This document shows, one piece after another, positions 21,498-33,127 of a stretch of DNA of 64,000 nucleotides. The notes under the pieces are model-generated. The model saw nothing but the letters and a program-made list of their open reading frames with translations. It did no database searches and was not told the origin of the DNA. The stretch is from assembly GCA_027475525.1 (NCBI GenBank), contig JAMWFC010000046.1, positions 434,001 through 498,000 on the forward strand, written 5' to 3'. The first letter of the stretch is position 1; each line of letters begins with the position of its first letter. The DNA is from Macrolepiota albuminosa (taxonomy: Eukaryota > Basidiomycota > Agaricomycetes > Agaricales > Agaricaceae). A program made the position numbers and the translations under genes.

Positions 21498-21534
21498 GTT
21501 TCGGATCACCCTCGTTCCTTGAGAGATCCGAAAC
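21498..21534. repeat. 10-bp perfect inverted repeat
   Basis: GTTTCGGATC (21498-21507) and GATCCGAAAC (21525-21534) around a 17-nt loop, 90 bp upstream of the DIRS-like gag. It could be part of that element's terminal repeat. Confidence 0.4.
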
Positions 21535-22137
21535 TGTTATATATGGTTGCCAGGTCTAACAATTTCATAGTATTGCTTTGAAAACCTGAAGCATAAGCTG
21601 CCTTCTTCAACAATATAAGGACATGTGCCTAATGCGCTAGAAATACCGCATAGACATCTTGAAATGCTTCATACCTAGTTATGGAATGACCAATACCATG
21701 AAGGCTATGTGTACAGAAATGATAATCTGCATAATTTCAGTTGATAAGTGCACTGTAAAGCTCAAAATAGTTGCAAAGAGAAAACAATGCTAAAGAACTG
21801 TCCCAAGTACTTGTATCCAGTATATGAGGATATTTGCGATCTAAACAGTTAATATAGCAGTGTAAAAATAAATAAGAGAATAAATTAAATACACCAATGA
21901 TGCTGTTGTGTGAACACTCAAAGTACCAGTAATAATACGCTAGTATACAAACTAATAGTGTATATAAGGCCATTCTGTGGTCTGTGTTGGTAAGAATGTT
22001 GCTGCCTATGAAATGGTGATACATTCCAATAATAGAGTCCATCAGAGCCAAAGCAAGATAAAAGTGACCTCCCAAACAAATTGATAGAATAGGTGTTACA
22101 ACACAATGCGGTAAGTTAGGTCGCATTATGATATTGT
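21535..22137. other. AT-rich stretch without a recognisable gene
   Basis: About 600 bp, AT-rich. The only longer ORF (21737-22171, minus) runs into the D LTR and has no family features. Confidence 0.5.
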
Positions 22138-22354
22138 TGTAGTATAGTCCGCTATGTGGCAGTGGCCACATAGCATTTACTTACTTTACTTACTAGATAC
22201 TTAGCATATAATATTATTTATATAATTATAAATACCTACAACCTGCTGCTTAATAAGCAGCTTAATTTGTATTACACTACATAGTCAATAGACTGGACTA
22301 GTCTGATTCTGTGCAGTATGATCCTAAGCTCACAAATGCCGTAACTTCGTGACA
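22138..22354 (+). repeat. solo LTR of family D with TSD ATTGT
   Basis: 217 bp, TGTAGTATAG..CGTGACA, inverse to the copy at 17865-18100 and with the same GCTATGTGGC inverted repeat. ATTGT flanks both ends (22133-22137, 22355-22359). Confidence 0.88.
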
Positions 22355-22359
22355 ATTGT

Positions 22360-23103
22360 AGATCAAGGTTATTCCTTGCATGTCAGAAAATGTCTTCAAT
22401 TTTTGAAGCCACATGTTTAAACGTTTAAGCTTAAGCTTTTTAAGCTTTATCTAAGGTATGTGCTATATGTTATTGCTTATTAGAAATAGAAATATATCAA
22501 TTAACTTATGTTTTAGTAAGTATATTCATCATTCAACAAGAAGAACTAGTAAAACATACCAGGATCTGACAAGGAGCATAGCATTTTGCAGTCCTTACCA
22601 AAGCTGCCAATCATGTCTACTTTGTCATAGGTTCAGAATAGAATGTAAATTCACAACTGCTGCATTGCTATATGCATACTGTACATGCATTCTTTAACAA
22701 ATTACTTAATAAAAGATGAATTTTGAAATCAATTTGACTTATTTATACTAGCAGCAAAGTATGACGCTTCCTTAGCACTAGAGATCTTTAATAATATTAA
22801 TGAAAGTGCCATGCCAACACCAAAATAAACATGGTTGAGTACTCATTCTCAACACAATTTTTGGATTCAAACCAAAAGTCATTATCTAATTTAATATTAC
22901 TTGCACAGCCCATCTCAAGACTAACCAGGTAGTATAAGCTTCTCAGACTATTAGTATATCCAATTACCTCTTCTGCAATTACTATTTTTAATGACGTACC
23001 TCCAACAACCAACCACCAACTTGAATCCACAAATGCCTTCAACAAATCATATAACAAAGACTCAATCTACTTCATAAATCCAATGCACAGCCCAACTCAA
23101 GGC
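22360..23103. other. CpG-poor AT-rich DNA without a recognisable gene
   Basis: No convincing ORF. Near 22930-22990 it contains one copy of a repeat (CTTCTCAGACTATT..TCCAATTACC) seen again at 23850-24050. Confidence 0.5.
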
Positions 23104-23832
23104 TGTCAGGTTCCGCTGAGTCGGGGGCCTTCCAGGAAAGCGATCGCCCTTACAATGCAGACTTGACCTACGGATACTCGGGTGTCTGGAACTCTGGGGC
23201 TAGGACTCCGGGGTTCAAGACGTGGACAGGGGAATCCCGGGGAAGGGGATTTGGTCCGGGGGTTTTGGGGTGGTAAGTAGCTGGGGAGTTCGGATGGGGG
23301 TCGAGTCGTGAACCGGAGGTTCTAAGACGAGACCAAGTTAGCAAATTAAAGTCGCGAAGTGCGTACCAATCTTAGAGCACGCGAGTATTCAAGCGTGCCA
23401 GTCAATGCGTACCAGTCAAGCAGAGGGCACGCAACAATCCAAGTAAAGCAATGTATGTATCAAGACTGGCGAATACAACAGGGAACTATGCTATAAGTAC
23501 TACGGGACCAGGTCTCGGGGGTCTGGAGTGTCTGAGATGGGCTCTGGGGGTCATTGAGTAGCGGCAGGGGCTGTATACTGGGATCGTGCATGTGGGGCAC
23601 GCAATCAATTGGCACGGAGGGAGCTGTGATGCGTGATGCATGATAGCCGGAAATGAGTCGCGTGATCTGATCGTTGATGGGGGCTGGCAGCAGCTGATGG
23701 CGGTCCTTGATGCGCGTGATGGCGGTGTCGGTGGTTGTGATGGCAGGGCGTGTCCTGCAAGGTTGGAGGGAGGGTCCCGGATGGTGTTCCGGGGGTGTCC
23801 CGGGGTGGGCCCGGAGGGGAGGGGTCGTGACA
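23104..23832 (-). repeat. solo LTR of family A with TSD AAGGC
   Basis: 729 bp, plus strand TGTCAGGTTCCG..GGGTCGTGACA. AAGGC lies on both sides (23099-23103, 23833-23837). It splits a cluster of short repeats. Confidence 0.92.
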
Positions 23833-23849
23833 AAGGCTGACAAAGTAAC

Positions 23850-24050
23850 ATGACCTTCTCAAATTATTCAGGACATCCATTACCTCTTCTATCGATATTC
23901 TAGCTTAAGGCTAACCAGGTGACATAAACTTCTCAGACTATTCAGTATGTCCATTACCTTTTCTAATTTAAGACTGAACATATGGCATGAACTTCTCAGA
24001 CTATTAAGTATGTCCATTACCTTTTCTGCAATTGCTATTTTTATAAATAA
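23850..24050. repeat. short diverged tandem repeat
   Basis: Three copies of an about 60-bp unit with core CTTCTCAGACTATT and GTCCATTACC. A fourth lies at 22930-22990, beyond the solo LTR. Confidence 0.55.
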
Positions 24051-25583
24051 AGTTAAAAAATACCCTTTAGTATACTAGTAACCTAATTCAATTGACATCA
24101 AATCACCATCAATCTCATGACTCCCATAGAATCTTTTGCAACTATACAATACACCAGTATAATGTGCAATCATATCTCAATTGACATGAGGCAACCACTA
24201 TTAAAACACATCTCAACACTCCATTTGCGACTCACACCTCTCATGAACACAAATCAGAACCAATCTTCTGCACTAGCCAGCTCCTCATCTTCAATCAACA
24301 GAGATATGAAGATGGCGCTAAAGCCTATGACAGAAAAGTATCATGCCATGATGAAAAGTAACAAAAGATGGATGTGACAATCTTATTTATTGCTTCTTTT
24401 GAATACGACCTTGATTGATTCTTTATAGTGTACAGCCTTTTAATGCATGCAGAAAAAGCCATTGATAATGCAGGCAAGCACCATTATTAATATTAAATTT
24501 TCTACCAACATACTGACATTGCAGTCTTACTTATCAGATGCAGCCATCAATGAAGTAAAAATCAAGAATAAACAGTTGATGACTCTAGTACAAAAAATAG
24601 GTAAGTAACATCACATTTAAACTCAATGATGATAGCTAATGCCGATTGCACTTGAGTCCTACTGCAAAGAACTGATAAATGACAACAAATATCTAATAGA
24701 CGCATACTTTTCAAAAAGTAACAATTGAGACAACAGATGATGGTACTACTATACTAACATACATAAGAACTATTATGTTTGTTCTATGCATATACAATTA
24801 CCTGGTATACTCATATATAGTCTGAATTGTACATAAAAAATGAAATTTCATCCACACCTGTGTATAAATAAAGCAAAAAAAAACATACCTATGGCACAGA
24901 CTGCATCACCAAACCAAATACTACTTCAAAAAAAAAAGTATAAATAGAGCAGAAAAAGAAAAAGAAAAAAAAACATACCTATAGCACCAGCTACACCATC
25001 AAACCAAACACTACTCCAAAAAAAAAACAATGACAAGGTCTAACATGCCTATACAAACTAATCATGATGGAAGTCACTCTTTCCATAATATGGACTTTGA
25101 CCAGAAAGAGTGCTATGGTGTTCCCAAATCTTGATATGATAGCGTTGATTTGTACATCTCAAATGACTAGATTAGCATAGCAGACCAAAATACAATGACA
25201 ATTATCCTTATGATGAGAATTATCTACAGTTGCTTACAAAAACACACTATGTATATGTATTATGCTTTACCAAGAAATGATCAAGTATTCTGATCCATGT
25301 GATGAAGAACTGGATAATCTATATGGCCTATTGGCCCATCTGATTATTTGCAATCTTCATGTGATGTAAACATGACTCTGAGTGTGAGCATGAGAGTGAG
25401 GCTCGACTTGACTTTGATAGATGTGTCAAGTTTTGCTTTGGCTTTAGCTTTGAGTACAGGAACAAGAAAACCAGACATGGGCACCTTTCTCCACTCCTTT
25501 TGAGTCTTCTTCTCAGCATTTATCCTGCTTGTTGTACCAGAAACAGAGACAGAGACAGAGGCACCGACAGCCAGAGCTAGAAA
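24051..25583. other. CpG-poor fossil DNA, no recognisable gene
   Basis: Small ORFs (24117-24377 plus, 25328-25519 minus) show no known family. An imperfect tandem duplication is at 24861-25027: both copies start GTATAAAT and contain AACATACCTATRGCA, with A-rich tracts. Confidence 0.5.
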
Positions 25584-25994
25584 AGAGGGAGATCTAAAGA
25601 GAACAAGTCTAGGGATTCCCTATGCCAGGTTGGATGCTTCTGGGGCTTCTGAAGCATGGGAAACAAGTGTACAGTACAACAAAACCTTAAAAACTCGAAA
25701 ATTGACTAACCAAACAACTGTGCAAACAAAGCAGGAAAACTCCGGACTTTAGAAGTCAGAAAGGCAAACTCCAGCTTATATAAGCAGTCTGGAAGCAGTG
25801 CTGAAGGGCCCACACTTGTCTGAATGGTAGCTAAAGAACCAGAGCATCTCAAGGGCTGAGAGTAGTACTAACAGATAGTGTTGAAAGAATAGAAACAGTA
25901 AAATGAAATAATGTCAGAAGAAATAAGAGAATGAATGGAAGGAGAGTGAAGAGATAAGGAGTGAGAGAAGGAAGAAATGAGGAGTCCCCTGACA
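25584..25994 (-). repeat. 3' LTR of element E
   Basis: Plus strand starts AGAGGGAGATC and ends GGAGTCCCCTGACA. The polypurine tract adjoins at 25995-26010. Confidence 0.8.
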
Positions 25995-26010
25995 TCACCC
26001 CCCTCTAGAG
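25995..26010 (-). promoter_or_regulatory. polypurine tract of element E
   Basis: Sense CTCTAGAGGGGGGTGA directly abuts the 3' LTR. It would prime plus-strand cDNA synthesis. Confidence 0.7.
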
Positions 26011-26089
26011 CACGGCGTCTCGACGTGCTGGATAGAAGTAGTTCTGGATGGCCTGGTCTACCTTGGAAAGAGAATAGAGGCCTCTGATT

Positions 26090-27177
26090 GCCCGGGGAGC
26101 ATTGGGATGCTGTTGATAGAATTCCCGGACTAAGGCAGGGGCATGGACATTCTCTTGTGGCTCCCAGGAGATGTCCTTGATTCTGTAGCCCTTTCACTTG
26201 ACCTTGAACTGAAGCTTATTCCTAAAGAGTTGGCTGTCTAGGATCCGCTCCACTTCGTACTCTTCTTGGGTGTTTACCAGAACTGGGGGTGGAGGTGGCT
26301 GTGGATGTCGACCTGGGATTGGATCCTCTGGGGCTGGAGAAAGCTTCACCACATTGAAGACTAGATGGAGTCGACTCATTCCACTAGGCAGCTTGAGTCA
26401 ATAGGCAAGTGGGCCTACCTGCCGTACTATAGGAAAGGGTCCTAGACAACGGTGAGAGAGCTTCTGAGAACGTCGGGTGGTAGCAATGTCAGAGGCATCC
26501 AGGTAGACTCGATCTCCAGGCTTGTACTTGGGGGCTGGAGTTTGTCCACAATCGTAGTAGCGGGCCATGTCATCCTTTGCCTTAGCTAAAGCTGCCTTGG
26601 CTTCCTCCTGGGCTGCCTTCATCTGATCTATGAACTTGTTGACAGCTTTGTTCTCTGAAGATCGTCCATGAGGCTCGAATCCCATCCAAGGATGTCGACC
26701 AGTATCTAGAAGGAAAGGAGACATCTGGGTGGCAGCATGTACACGGTTGTTGTACTGGAACTCTGCCTCTGGTAATAGGTCATCCCAGTCATCCTGTCGT
26801 TCATTGCAGAAGAGCCAGAGATACTGTTCTAGCTCCTGGTTGACACGCTCAGTCTGGCCATCAGATTGGGGGTGGTAGGCTGTGGAAGTGTGGAGTTTGA
26901 CATGGAGGAGGCGATACAGTTCTCTAGTAAACTCTGCCACAAACTGAGGTCCACGGTCCAAGACGTAAGCATCTGACAACCCATGGAGCTTCCAGACATG
27001 CTTTTGGTACAGATTGGCAGCGCCCATGGCTGAGCAAGTAGTGTGTGTTGGAATAAAATGAGCATGCTTGCCACAGAGATCCACTACCACCATGATTGCA
27101 TCATATCCATGAGAATCAGGTAACTCAACAATGAAGTCTACCGAGGCCACACTCCAACACTCAGCTGGAATAGGCAA
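26090..27177 (-). pseudogene. element E integrase core and chromodomain
   Basis: The core (27177-26398) has VDFIVELPDSHGYDA, VLDRGPQFVAEF and [13 protein letters not shown] (D,D,E all present), and the GPY/F-type LGPFPIVRQVGP. After a stop the chromodomain continues in 26379-26194 (EEYEVERILDSQLFRNKLQF) and is broken by a stop (at 26194-26196) where WKGY is expected; remnants run on to about 26090. The zinc-binding N-terminus is mostly missing. Confidence 0.8.
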
Positions 27178-27308
27178 TGGATGAAGTTGTTCTATAGGAG
27201 GCTGATGACGAGGCTTAGTCCGAAGGCAAAGATCGCAGGTATGCTCTGTCCAGGTTTGTGATGCAGAGAGAAGTCAAAGTTGGCCAGATACAAGGACCAT
27301 CGAGCCTG

Positions 27309-28753
27309 TCAGCGGTTAAGTTTCTTGGCTGTCCGAAAGTACTCTAAGTTCTTGTGATCAGTCCACACCTCGAATTTATGCCTGGCACCCTCAAGAAAAT
27401 GTCGCCACTCCTCAAATGACCGAATGATAGCTAGCATCTCCTTGTCATGGATCTCATAATTTTGCTCCACAGCATTGAGACTCTTGGAGTAGAAAGCCAC
27501 AGGATGCCACTTACCATCCTCCCTCAACTGTTGAGAGAGAACGGCCCCAGTAGCAAAATCTGAGCTATCAGCTTTGACACGGAAGGAAGAATCATCGTCT
27601 GGGAATATAAGGACAGGCTTTGAAGTGACTGTCTGTTTGAGGGCGTCAAAGGCTGTCCGCTGTGCTGCATCCCAGTGCCAAGGAGTGTCCTTAGTGGTGA
27701 GATCGAAGAGGGGCCGGGCATGGTGTGAGAAATCCTGAATAAACCTCCAGTAGAAGTTGGTGAAACCCAGGAAGGCCTGAACCTCCTTAGGCTCTGGCCA
27801 CTCCGCTACACCAGCCACCTTGACTGGGTCCATCTCAGCTATTCCATGAGAGATGATCAGTCCAAGATATTCAACCTTAGTCTGCTCAAACTCGCACTTC
27901 TCTGGCTTAAGATAGAGCTGGTGCTGGCGAAGACGTTCCTGCATAATCCGACAATGCTCCTCTAGAGTCTTGGTATAGATGAGAATATCGTCAAGGTATA
28001 TGCACACAACACCTTCTGCTATGAGGTCTTGGAAAATGTCATTCATCATGGTCTGGAAGGTGGCAGGGCTATTAGTGAGGCCAAAGAACATTACCAGAGG
28101 TTCAAAGAGTCCACAATTTGTTTGCAATGCCCCCTTCCACTCATCTCCTTCTTTGATGCGCACATTGTTGTAGCCCCAGCGGACATCCAACTTGGTAAAG
28201 TAGTGTGCACCTCAGAGGTTGTTGACAAGCTCTGAAATGAGTGGTAAGGGGTAGCAATTCTTCACAGTCATCACATTCAAGACTTGATAGTCCTAACCAG
28301 ACGTAGAGATCCATCCTTCTTCTTAATGAAGAAGACTGGAGAGGCCATCGGAGACTTTGAGGGACAGATGCGACCAGAGTCTAAACTCTCCTGCAAAAAG
28401 GCATCAAGCTCATCCTGTTCTTTGGGAGAGAGTGGGTAGACCTTGCAGCTAGAGGGCTCAGCATTGGGCATAAGCTCAATTGCATGGTCCCACTGCTTAC
28501 GCTCTGGCAGGGAGTCAAATGATGCTTTAGAGAAAACATCCTCAAAGTCTTGCAGGTGATGAGGAACTGCATCTCGGAATGACTTAGGAGCAGAGTTGGC
28601 AGCAAATGCCTGAGCTAGCCCCTGGAAGGTAGTTTGGCTAGCTCTAATCTCTGGCCTGATGTAATCCAGCAAGTTTGGTGGTGTGGAGGGTGAGGGAAGC
28701 TTGAGTAGTCTGCACCTGAGTCTCCAGAGCAAGCAAGCAACCCCAGGCATCAT
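27309..28753 (-). pseudogene. element E reverse transcriptase and RNase H
   Basis: The N-terminal part (28753-28277) has [12 protein letters not shown]. After a frame break, 28190-27309 carries DVRWGYNNVRIKEGDEWKGA, CIYLDDILIYTK and the RNase H block VKADSSDFATGAVLSQQ with IHDKEMLAI. A stop follows KKLNR. Motifs are those of an active family, but the copy is split. Confidence 0.85.
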
Positions 28754-29027
28754 CCTGAGGGGCAGAAGCGTCCAGGGGAGTGTCTGAGGGGGCTGGTTGG
28801 GTCATAGAAGCAACAGAGGGGCAGGGAGTAATCCAGTGGAGGAGGGACCTAAAGGGGCAAGAGAGGGCTCAAGCAGGCTGAAGGGGGCTCCCAGACCGAA
28901 ATGTAGAGACTTGTTCTGCTGTAAGGGCGACCTCTAGAGGCTGTGGCTCAGTCACACAGCTGGCAGAGGGAGATCCAAAGTGTATTAGAATATATACTGA
29001 CAATATCAAGGTAGCTACTCACCTGGC
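28754..29027. other. remnant between element E RT and its 5' LTR
   Basis: No intact gag or protease. The segment GCAGAGGGAGATCCAAAG occurs at both about 28965 and 29026, suggesting a small duplication or deletion scar. Confidence 0.5.
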
Positions 29028-29418
29028 AGAGGGAGATCCAAAGAAAACAAGTCTAGGGATTCCCTATGCCAGGTTGGATGCTTCTGGGGCCTCTGAAGCA
29101 TGGGAAACAACTGTACAGTACAACAAAACCTTAAAAACTCGAAAATTGCCTACACAAATACTTGTACAAATAAGGGGCAAACTCTGGCAAACTCTGGCTT
29201 ATATAAGCGGTCTGGAAGCGGTGCTGAGTGGGCCCACACTTGTCTGAATGGTGGCTAAAGAACCAGAGCATCTCAAGGGCTGAGAGTAGTACTAACAGAT
29301 AGTGTTTAAAGAATAGAAACAGTGAAATGAAATAATGTCAGAAGAAATAAGAGAATGAATGGAAGGAGAGTGAAGAGATAAGGAGTGAGAAAAGGAAGAA
29401 ATGAGGAGTCCCCTGACA
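29028..29418 (-). repeat. 5' LTR of element E
   Basis: 391 bp, very similar to 25584-25994. The family C2 gag sequence begins at the next base. Confidence 0.8.
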
Positions 29419-30853
29419 AACTCAGCTTGCTAAAGAACCAGGTATTTGATGGCATCAACATTAAACAGTCTAAACAACCTCTTTGCAGCTATAAACCCAT
29501 GTTAGCTGCTTACTATTCTCCCCTGCCTACTGCTCCTACTGCTGCACCTGCACCTGCTGCCTCATCTGCATCAGCCATGCCAGCTCCTACCATCCAACTT
29601 CCCATGTCTACCCCCATTCCTAACACTCCCTTGCCGCCTCTCCATCCTTAAGCCGGTCTTTCTGATGGGTATTATGCTTCCACCCAGTGCAACTTCACCA
29701 CTCCTGAGAAACATCCTGAAGGCGGTTACTGCCCTACTGTGCCAATCTTTGACATAGAGAAGTTCAATCACATCTTTAGTTGCATCATGAAAACTCCAGT
29801 TAAGCTCTCTGTTGAAGAACTCTGCAGTATTGCTCCTGACATCAGGAACCAGGTTAAAACAGCAGTTACACCTCAACAACCCTTGGCGACCACCATTACC
29901 AAGATCAACAAGTTGGACAATGCACTTCCTGGCTTCTTTGTGACCACCAACCCTCCTGTTACCCTTAGCGCCAACACTTTTCCTGCACACCCAGTTTCTA
30001 ACAATACCTTAATTGATCCAGTAGAAACATATATGCTGTCACTAGAGCATGGAGAAGATCCCACTATTCTTACCATTGCCTAAGACTCCCATGTCATTAG
30101 ATCTATCATGCTTACCATCAACAACAAAAATGATGCCAAGGCCATTGTGGACAGTGGTTCCCAGATCATTTCTATGGCTGCAGAAGTTGCTAACGAGCTA
30201 GGATTGATTTATGACCCTACTGTTGTCCTAAATATGCATAATGCTAATGGCACCATTGACAGATCTCTCAGTCTTGCCAAGAATGTACCATGCACTATTG
30301 GCAACATCATATTTTACCTTCAGATCCACATCCTGCGTTCCCCTGCTTATGACCTTCTTCTCAGCAGACCATTCAACATCTTAGCATGCTCAGTAGTCAA
30401 GACTCTTACCAATGAAGAAATGACATTAACCGTTAGCAACCTCAACTCAGGTATCAGATGTACAGTACTGACATTCCCTAGAGGACAATGGAAAGGTACA
30501 CCCAGCAAGCTGCCAGAGTTCACTGAACATCACGCCAGTGAGCAGCCTCACCGGTGTTTTCACAGACCATTGAGGAGGTGATTGGCAATGATCATGGAGA
30601 TGTAGCCCTCATGCTAGAATATGACCAGGCTAGTAGTCTTGTACATATTTTGAAAATGGCCTTCCTTGATACAGAAGTACTTTTTACTACACCTAATCTT
30701 GCTACTGAAAATCCTCAGAAAACCACACAAACTATTACTAACTCCTCTCTTGCCTACTTGTACCTTACCGCTGATGACGCCAACTGTGGTTGGGTGTGCT
30801 GGACATATACGCAGTACAACGCTACCTCCAGCGCTTGGCGTGCGTGGTTATGA
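29419..30853 (+). pseudogene. family C2 gag and protease, decayed
   Basis: Begins in KLSLLKNQVFDGINIKQ, equivalent to C1 but missing its start. Pieces 29739-30083 and 30108-30581 carry FDIEKFNHIFS and the protease motif AIVDSGSQIISMAAEV. Unlike C1, the sequence continues after YLQIHILR into SPAYDLLLSRPFN. Stops separate the pieces. Confidence 0.75.
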
Positions 30854-31550
30854 GGAGTCCCAACAGAGTCTCAGTGTGCTCAAGCAAAGGTGATAAAACA
30901 ACGCGCTTGATGATAGCGCCTCATGTGCTACCTGACAAACGGTAAGTGTTGTAGTTTACACAAAGATATAAAAGACAAGGTGAATAGCGCAGCGTAGTGT
31001 GCCCATAGGTGGCACCGTAAATGACGAAAACAGGATAAACAAGGCTAGAACCCAACTTAGTGACAAAGTTTGAGCAAGCTAGCGTGATTTGAATGCTAAG
31101 GGTAACTTGGGTGCTCAAGAGGTTACAATTCGTTGCTATGTACATCCCATGTAGCTATCTTTTATACTATGCACTACTATATTTTTAAAAATGAGTCCAT
31201 TAGCGGCGCTACCAATTAGCACCTCTTCTCGTGGTTGTAGCTAACAGCAACCTGTCAACGGCGACCGGTACACATAGGGCAATGGCGACCAACGGCGTTA
31301 TAGCCCATTGGCCATGGTGACTCCAAACTGACTTAAACTTTTGTAGGAGTCTGCTCACTTGTTAGTGTAATTCTGATTGGCTAGGCCTTTGGCGGGGTAT
31401 GGTCAGAAAATCCTCGACAGATGCCGTGAGTTCTGCTGCCGGCACTAAATCTAGTATCAATTTTTGATGAATAGAATGTTGGGCTAGAGTATATCCTATT
31501 CCATCGCTGTTGATTTTTTAGACTTCTGATTAAAGTGCCTCATCCAATGG
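30785..31550. other. CpG-containing segment inside CpG-poor C2
   Basis: No recognisable gene. Unlike its surroundings it has many CG dinucleotides and a TATAAAAG (about 30967). It may be a younger insertion such as an LTR, but ends and a target duplication were not found. Bases 31551-31968 hold only small ORFs. Confidence 0.35.
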
Positions 31551-31968
31551 CAGTGCCTAATGCTAACCCCTTTATAGAACTGATCAGGGCTTGGTCAAAG
31601 TCATGTCCCCGCTGTCTTGCTAGCGCCCAGAGTCCCTGGTCTCCTAATCCTCCAAGGTCAATAAATGGTGTATGCTGAAGGCCTGGTCATGGCGCCAAGA
31701 TCCGTGATTTCCTGTGTCCAAGAGGATCACTAGGGTCTCAAGTATAGCCTGTGTCTGTAGACCTGTAGTGTACCCCTTGATGTGCTCAGTCCAAGTAGAA
31801 GCCTATCACCGCTTCAGACTCCTTCCAGAAAATTGCTGCAAAAGACACATATCTTACCACTCTTCCTGGAGCTTCTGCTCCTGCCCTTCTGGGACTTTCT
31901 GCACCCCACTCTACCTTTACCAATCTTAATCCCCTTTCTGCCTCATTCCCAAAAGAAAAGGTGTTCAG

Positions 31969-33120
31969 GTGAAGAAGAAATACAAGCCCATTGTGCTAAA
32001 AACCAAGCCTGTAGCCACTCACTCTTCTGAAGCTTTCCAAATTGAATGCCATATTCTTGGCGACCCTCTTACCAACATCCCAACTCTCATGCCACATTTG
32101 CTACCCTTTCAACCAACAGGACAATTTACTACCAAGCACCAACAGCAGTTCATCAAAGACCACAATACTGGTTTCCTCACCAAGGACAAAATGGACATTC
32201 TTACCAATCTCGTTGCCAACCAAAATCAGGCCTTTGCATGGAAGGACTCTGAGTGCAGCAGCTTGCACACAGACTTCTTTCCACCAGTGGTAATTCCTAC
32301 TATCCCTCACGTGCCATGGAATGAACACAACAGACCCTTACCACCTGATATTGAGGCCGAGGTCTGCCAGATTATATGCACTAAGATACAGGCTGGCATC
32401 TACAAGCCCTCCAACAGCTCTTACCATTCCCACTGGTTCTGTGTACTAAAGAAAAATGGTAATTTGCATATTGTTTACAGTTTAGAGCCACTGAATAGGG
32501 ATCCAGCAATCTGGCTTGCCTCCTTTTCCTGACCATGTTGAATCTGTGGCGCCACTCTTGATCTCTATGTCAGCTACAATGAGTGCTTAATCTATCCCTC
32601 TTCTTGTGACTAACTTGCTTGCACTAACAAATCCTTTGAATTTGGTCCTGACCAAGTCAACTCCCAACACAACCTCATCAAAGCACTAAAAGACACTAAG
32701 CCACTTATCTCTATTGACTACACCTCTTCCAATCTGGTTATCTTAGCAGTTGACACTTTATATATTGCTGTCAGCTATTTTCTTTGCCAGTGCCTTAGCA
32801 ACAACTGAAAACAGCACCACTACAACTGCTTTGGGTCCATCATGCTTAACAATGGGAAATCACGCTATAGTCAGCCAAAGTTGGAGCTCTATGGCCTGTT
32901 CAAGGCATTCCAGGTGCTACAGATGTACCTCATTAGTGTGCACAACCTTATTGTCAAAGTGGACACTAGGTATATCAAGAGTATGTTTCAGAACCCTGAC
33001 ATCCAGCTGTCAGCTAGCATGAGCTGTTGGGTGGTAGCTATTCTCATGTTCCACTTTGAGCTTGTTCATGTTAAAGGCACCTTCTATGGACCAGATAGAC
33101 TCTCCAGGCAACCGTGGTAA
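31969..33120 (+). pseudogene. family C2 RT start and RNase H remnant
   Basis: 31969-32532 ends in the RT fingers (FCVLKKNGNLHIVYSLEPLN). The RT palm is largely missing or unreadable between 32533 and 32841. 32842-33120 ends FELVHVKGTFYGPDRLSRQP, the usual RNase H end. Confidence 0.7.
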
Positions 33121-33127
33121 CCTGGCA

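Larger units (their letters stand above)
25584..29418 (-). mobile_element. Ty3/gypsy element E with both LTRs, internally deleted
   Basis: LTRs at 25584-25994 (3') and 29028-29418 (5') are close copies. The internal part on the minus strand holds RT, RNase H, integrase and a chromodomain. Gag and protease were not found between 28754 and 29027, and a piece joining RNase H to integrase (27178-27308) is reduced. Several stops make it non-coding. Confidence 0.8.

Noticed and set aside
21737..22171. 144-residue minus ORF
   Set aside because: AT-rich, overlaps a solo LTR and its target duplication, no motif.
24861..25027. Further 77-bp-spaced repeat as another assembly join
   Set aside because: The copies differ by substitutions and a short insertion, so this is an ordinary diverged duplication.
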